DNA from: Pseudomonas sp. ACN8
Lineage (GTDB): Bacteria > Pseudomonadota > Gammaproteobacteria > Pseudomonadales > Pseudomonadaceae
Assembly (NCBI RefSeq): GCF_002303925.1
Contig: NZ_MRCS01000045.1
Coordinates: 1 to 54,245, forward strand
DNA: 54,245 bases
Direction: 5' to 3'
Positions 50,259 to 54,245 of the stretch are shown one piece after another. The notes below the pieces were generated by a model that was not told where the DNA came from, did no database searches, and saw nothing but the letters and a program-made list of their open reading frames with translations. The position numbers and the translations under genes are program-made. Each line of letters starts with the position of its first letter. Position 1 is the stretch's first letter.

Positions 50259-52550
50259 TTACAGCAACTCAAAACTCTGCTGCGTCACGTCCTCTGAATC
50301 CAGGCCGATCTGTACGTTGAACTTGCCCGGTTCCGCCGCGTACTTGAGCTGGGTGTTGTAGAACTTCAGGTCGTCCTCGGTGATGGTGAAGTGCACGACT
50401 TTCTGTTCGCCGGCCTTGATCATCACTTTCTGGAAGTTCTTCAGTTCCTTGATCGGGCGGATCATCGAGCCTGCCACGTCCTGGATGTACAACTGCACCA
50501 CGGTTTCGCCGTCGCGCTTGCCGGTGTTTTTCACCGTGACGCTGGCGTCGAGCTTGCCGGTCTTGTTCAGTGTGGTCGACGACAGGGCCATGTCGCTCAG
50601 GCTGAACTCGGTGTAGCTCAGGCCGTAACCGAACGGATACAGGGGACCGGTGGTGTCATCGAAGTACTGCGAGGTGTAGTTGCCCGGCTTGCCCGGAGTG
50701 AACGGCCGGCCAATGGTCAGGTGGTTGTAGTAGGTCGGAATCTGGCCGACCGAACGCGGGATGCTGATCGGTAGTTTGCCCGACGGGTTGTAGTCGCCGA
50801 ACAGCACATCGGCGATGGCGTTGCCGCCCTCGGTGCCGGTGAACCAGGTTTCCAGGATCGCGTCGGCCTGTTCTTTCTCTTCGAGGATCGTCAGCGGACG
50901 GCCGTTCATCAACACCAGTACCAGCGGTTTGCCGGTGGCTTTCAAGGCTCGGATCAGCTCGCGCTGGTTTTCCGGGATGTTCAGGTCGGTGCGGCTCGAC
51001 GATTCGTGGGACATGCCACGGGATTCACCGACGGCGGCAACGACCACATCGGCATCCTTGGCCGCTTTCACCGCTTCGTCGATCAGCACCTTCGCCGGGC
51101 GCGGGTCATCCACCACTTCCGGGGCGTCGAAGTTGAGGAAGTTCAGGTAGCCGAGGATTTTCGGGTCGCTGGTGATGTTGGCGCCACGGGCGTAGATCAG
51201 TGTCGATTTGCCGCCCAGCGCGTTGGTCATGCCGTCGAACAGGGTCACCGACTGGGCTGGCTTACCGGCGGCAGCCCAACTGCCCATCATGTCGATGGGC
51301 GCCTTGGCCAGCGGACCGACCAGGGCGATTTTCGCGGTTTTCTTCAGTGGCAGGGTTTCGTTGCGGTTTTTCAGCAGCACCTGGCTGCGGCGTGCCACAT
51401 CACGGGCCTCGGCGCGATGCAGGCGACTGTCGGCGTAGGTGTCGACCGGATCATCCTCGGCCTTGCCGATGCGCAGGTACGGGTCCTTGAACAGGCCCAT
51501 GTCGTACTTGGCGCCGAGCACCGCACGCACGGCATTGTCGATGTCGCTCTGCTGGATATCGCCGGACTTCAGCAGCCCTGGCAGCTCTTTGCCGTACAGG
51601 GTGTCGTTCATGCTCATGTGGATACCGGCCTTGATCGCCAGCTTCGCCGCTTCGCGACCGTCGGCGGCAACGCCGTGCTTGATCAGCTCGAAAATCGCTC
51701 CGTGGTCGCTGACCGCCAGGCCCTTGAAGCCCCACTCCTTGCGCAGCAGGTCATTCATCAGCCAGGTGTTGGCAGTGGCGGGCACGCCGTTGATCGAGTT
51801 CAGCGCAACCATCACGCCGCCCGCGCCGGCCTCAATCGCCGCGTGGTAGGGCGGCAGGTAGTCCTGGTACATCTTGACCGGGCTCATGTCGACCACGTTG
51901 TAGTCGCGGCCACCCTCGACCGCGCCGTACAGGGCGAAGTGCTTGACGCTGGCCATGATGCTGTCGGCCGCGTTCGCGCCTGTGCCCTGGAACGCCTTGA
52001 CCATCACGCCGGCAATGCGCGACACCAGGTAGGTGTCTTCGCCGAAGCCTTCGGAGGTACGGCCCCAGCGCGGATCGCGGGAGATGTCGACCATCGGCGC
52101 GAAGGTGATGTCGAGGCTGTCAGCCGCGGCTTCCTTGGCGGCAATGCGCCCGGACAGGCCGATGGCGTCCATGTCCCAGCTCGAGGCCAGGGCCAGCGGG
52201 ATCGGGAAAATGGTGCGGTGGCCGTGGATCACGTCGTAGGCGAAGAACATCGGGATCTTCAGGCGGCTGCGCATGGCCGCGTCCTGCATCGGGCGGTTTT
52301 CCGGGCGGGTGATCGAGTTGAACGTACCGCCGATGTTGCCGGCCGCGATCTCCTTGCGGATCATTTCGCGCGGCATTTCCGGGCCGATGCTGATCAGGCG
52401 CAGCTGGCCGATTTTTTCATCGAGGGTCATTTGCTTCATCAGGTTGCTGACGAAGGCTTCCTTGTTCTCCAGGGGTGCGGGCGTCGTGGCGGCCAATACG
52501 TTATGACTGGCCAGGCTGACGAACAGGCCCAGCAAACACAGCTTCTTCAT
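50259..52550 (-). CDS. bglX: Periplasmic beta-glucosidase BglX (GH3)
   Basis: Glycoside hydrolase family 3 enzyme that splits terminal beta-glucosides in the periplasm. 763 residues with a signal peptide (MKKLCLLGLFVSLASHNVLA). Nucleophile Asp in GLAVSDHGAIFELIKHG (about residue 287) and the acid/base region SHESSSRTDLNIPENQRELI (about 495) match E. coli BglX. The C-terminal fibronectin-III-like domain carries VTVKNTGKRDGETVVQLYI. The start at 52550 is chosen for the signal peptide; the frame is open to 52640. Confidence 0.95.
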   Translation of the reverse strand: MKKLCLLGLFVSLASHNVLAATTPAPLENKEAFVSNLMKQMTLDEKIGQLRLISIGPEMPREMIRKEIAAGNIGGTFNSITRPENRPMQDAAMRSRLKIPMFFAYDVIHGHRTIFPIPLALASSWDMDAIGLSGRIAAKEAAADSLDITFAPMVDISRDPRWGRTSEGFGEDTYLVSRIAGVMVKAFQGTGANAADSIMASVKHFALYGAVEGGRDYNVVDMSPVKMYQDYLPPYHAAIEAGAGGVMVALNSINGVPATANTWLMNDLLRKEWGFKGLAVSDHGAIFELIKHGVAADGREAAKLAIKAGIHMSMNDTLYGKELPGLLKSGDIQQSDIDNAVRAVLGAKYDMGLFKDPYLRIGKAEDDPVDTYADSRLHRAEARDVARRSQVLLKNRNETLPLKKTAKIALVGPLAKAPIDMMGSWAAAGKPAQSVTLFDGMTNALGGKSTLIYARGANITSDPKILGYLNFLNFDAPEVVDDPRPAKVLIDEAVKAAKDADVVVAAVGESRGMSHESSSRTDLNIPENQRELIRALKATGKPLVLVLMNGRPLTILEEKEQADAILETWFTGTEGGNAIADVLFGDYNPSGKLPISIPRSVGQIPTYYNHLTIGRPFTPGKPGNYTSQYFDDTTGPLYPFGYGLSYTEFSLSDMALSSTTLNKTGKLDASVTVKNTGKRDGETVVQLYIQDVAGSMIRPIKELKNFQKVMIKAGEQKVVHFTITEDDLKFYNTQLKYAAEPGKFNVQIGLDSEDVTQQSFELL

Positions 52551-52813
52551 GAATAGTTTTCTCAAGGGCCCAAACGGCGATGTACACGCCGGCCAGCCAA
52601 AATTTAGGGAGCGTCTATTGTTGTTCGGGTGCCGGCTCAAAAGACCAGAGCCAAAAAACCACAGCCAGATGGCGGATGCGTTTTCGCGCAGGGCCTCTTT
52701 TTAGCCCATCGGCCCGCTGCAATCCAGAGGCGCGGGCGATTATGCCCCAAGAGCCGGCCCAGAAGGTTTCGCGGTCGGTTTTTTCATGAAATGTACAAGG
52801 GAGCATCATCCTG

Positions 52814-53419
52814 ATGAATGTAAGTCCAACCTACCGTTCGCGTTTGCAGGTCGTCACGCTGCTGATGCTGGCCTCGTTGCTGACCGCCTGCGGCATCAAC
52901 AACATCCCCACCCTCGACGAGCAGGCCAAGGCCGCCTGGGGCCAGGTGCAGAACCAGTATCAGCGGCGCGCCGACCTGATTCCCAACCTGGTGGAAACCG
53001 TCAAGGGCTATGCGGCCCACGAGCAGGAAACCCTGACCGCCGTCATCGAGGCCCGGGCCAAGGCTACGTCGATCCAGGTGGATGCCTCGACCCTCGACAA
53101 CCCGGAAAAGCTCAAGCAGTACCAACAGGCCCAGGACCAGCTCAGCGGCGCATTGAGCCGTTTGATGGTGGTTTCCGAGCGTTATCCGGATCTCAAGGCC
53201 AACCAGAATTTCCTCGCCTTGCAATCGCAGCTTGAAGGCACTGAGAACCGCATCAGCGTGGCCCGGCGCGATTTCATCCTCGCGGTGCAGAAATACAACA
53301 CCGAGATCCGCACGTTCCCCGGTCGCCTGTGGCACACCGTGATGTACAGCGACCTGCCGATGCGCGAGACCTTCGAAGCCACGCCGGGTTCGGAAAAGGC
53401 CCCCGAGGTCAAGTTCTGA
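52814..53419 (+). CDS. lemA: LemA family lipoprotein
   Basis: Helical-bundle LemA protein of 201 residues with a lipoprotein signal (lipobox LLTAC, Cys at about residue 26). The core begins NNIPTLDEQAKAAWGQVQNQYQRRADLIPNLVETVKGY and continues with NPEKLKQYQQAQDQLSGALSRLMVVSERYPDLKANQNFLALQSQLEGTENRI, the family hallmark. Role unknown; commonly paired with TPM-domain genes, as here (37-base gap to the next gene). Confidence 0.93.
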   Translation: MNVSPTYRSRLQVVTLLMLASLLTACGINNIPTLDEQAKAAWGQVQNQYQRRADLIPNLVETVKGYAAHEQETLTAVIEARAKATSIQVDASTLDNPEKLKQYQQAQDQLSGALSRLMVVSERYPDLKANQNFLALQSQLEGTENRISVARRDFILAVQKYNTEIRTFPGRLWHTVMYSDLPMRETFEATPGSEKAPEVKF

Positions 53420-53456
53420 ACAGCGGTAATCGGCGTCGCCATACAAGAGGTTGCCC

Positions 53457-54245
53457 ATGCGCGTCCTGAAAACAGGCCTGTTGCTGTTGTTGTGGGTGGT
53501 GACGATCGCTGCCCGGGCCGAGCTGAACTTTCCGGCGCTGACCGGGCGGGTGGTCGACAACGCGCAGATGATCGAGCCATCGGTGCGCCAACAGCTCACC
53601 CAACAACTTCAGGCCCATGAACAAGCCACCGGCGAGCAGCTTGTGGTCGTGACTTTGCCGGATTTGCAAGGTACTGACATCGCCGACTTCGGTTACCAAC
53701 TCGGCCGCCACTGGGGCATTGGGCAGAAGGACAAGAACAACGGCGCCTTGCTGATCATCGCCCGGGACGAGCGCCGGCTGCGCATCGAAGTCGGCTATGG
53801 TCTGGAGGATCGACTGACCGATGCCCAGAGTTCGGTGATCATCAATCAGGTCATCACCCCGTCATTCAAGACCGGCAACTTCAGTAAGGGCATCAGTGAC
53901 GGTGTGGCGGCGATGCTGGTGGTGCTGGGCGGCAATCCCCTGGACGAACCCTCCACGGCGTATGAATCCAGAGGCGATCCGGGGGACGATTTCATCGCAC
54001 GGCATCCCGGTTTGTTCGTGTTTTTGGTGATGTTGCTCATCCTGGCTGTTTTTGTGTGCCAGATGCTCGGTATCCTCCCTGCTGGCCGGGGCGGTTCCGG
54101 TGGATCCGGGGGTGGCTTTGGCGGTGGTGACTTTCGGCAGGCGGAACACCAGGCACAGCACGATGAAGATGGCCCACTGCACCAGCAGCAGGCTGTGCAG
54201 GGTCAGCCAACCGGTGAAGTAATGCACGATGCCCGGTACCAGCAG
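53457..54245 (+). pseudogene. TPM-domain (YgcG-like) protein, 3' end replaced by an inverted segment
   Basis: Starts MRVLKTGLLLLLWVVTIAARA (signal peptide). A TPM domain follows, LNFPALTGRVVDNAQMIEPS through IEVGYGLEDRLTDAQSS (about residues 22-125), then a membrane helix (FVFLVMLLILAVFVC, about residues 187-201). The Gly/Ser-rich tail GGSGGSGGGFGGG normally continues to a glycine-rich end. Here, from about 54128 the bases are instead the complement of a different membrane-protein gene. The plus frame stays open to the window edge but reads a nonsense tail (DFRQAEHQAQHDEDG...). Genuine inversion, truncation or assembly chimera cannot be told apart here. Confidence 0.8.
54128..54245 (-). other. 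Inverted fragment of a second TPM-family membrane protein gene
   Basis: Read on the minus strand, this encodes LLVPGIVHYFTGWLTLHSLL and then a hydrophobic stretch ending CLVFRLPKVTT. As I recall, this belongs to the second TPM-domain protein that follows ygcG in the Pseudomonas lemA operon, normally on the same strand. Its reversed orientation and the shared GGTGGTGA at the joint mark a junction at about 54128-54135. Confidence 0.7.

Noticed and set aside
51006..52556. 516-residue open frame antisense to bglX
   Set aside because: bglX has intact GH3 motifs and a signal peptide on the minus strand; the opposite frame has neither.

Overview
The window looks like a chromosomal segment of a Pseudomonas of the P. 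fluorescens group. This rests on gene content and order (braC/liv locus, rapA, pca cluster, EmhABC/TtgABC-type efflux locus, xenB, ornithine-lipid genes), on high-GC coding sequence, and on twelve Pseudomonas-type REP doublets between genes. No rRNA, tRNA, CRISPR array or prophage was seen. Both ends look like assembly break points. The left edge is the 3' end (domains V and VI) of a group II intron. The right edge is a fold-back junction that joins a TPM/YgcG gene to an inverted piece of what is probably its downstream neighbour.

Layout. 1-5142: intron end, then a branched-chain amino acid ABC transporter (livF, G, M, H and the binding protein livK), all on the minus strand. 5493-17774: a DUF2288 protein; a 731-residue divergent tubulin/FtsZ-superfamily protein; an NAD-dependent beta-hydroxyacid dehydrogenase; a MucR-like MHYT-GGDEF-EAL protein; a YkgJ cysteine-cluster protein; a Spinster-like MFS carrier; rapA; two small conserved-looking proteins; and a 36-residue CcoM-like cbb3 oxidase subunit preceded by ANR-box-like sites. 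18051-20103: a PiT phosphate transporter and a 66-residue unknown protein.

20682-33250 is a complete protocatechuate branch of the beta-ketoadipate pathway: pcaR, pcaK, pcaI, pcaJ, pcaF, pcaH, pcaG, pcaT, pcaB, pcaD, pcaC, followed by a convergent OprD-family porin. PcaHG opens the ring, PcaB, PcaC and PcaD make beta-ketoadipate, PcaIJ activates it and PcaF cleaves it to acetyl-CoA and succinyl-CoA; PcaK, PcaT and the porin provide uptake. Matches to the PcaR operator lie before pcaR, pcaK, pcaI and the porin. 33623-40303 is an RND efflux system (emhC, B, A) divergent from its TetR repressor emhR, with a recognisable TtgR/EmhR operator between them.

40653-43231 is an ArsR regulator, an MFS exporter and the ene-reductase XenB, with inverted-repeat operators upstream. 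43402-50117 holds an ACP phosphodiesterase; the ornithine-lipid genes olsB and olsA, divergent from an acyl-CoA-dehydrogenase-like protein; a serine hydrolase with a small cysteine-containing partner; and a YceI protein next to a phospholipase-D-type cardiolipin synthase. 50259-54245 holds a periplasmic beta-glucosidase, LemA and the TPM/YgcG protein.

The most unusual gene is the tubulin-like one (6094-8289). It retains recognisable nucleotide-binding loops and a candidate catalytic T7 loop, yet sits among ordinary chromosomal genes.
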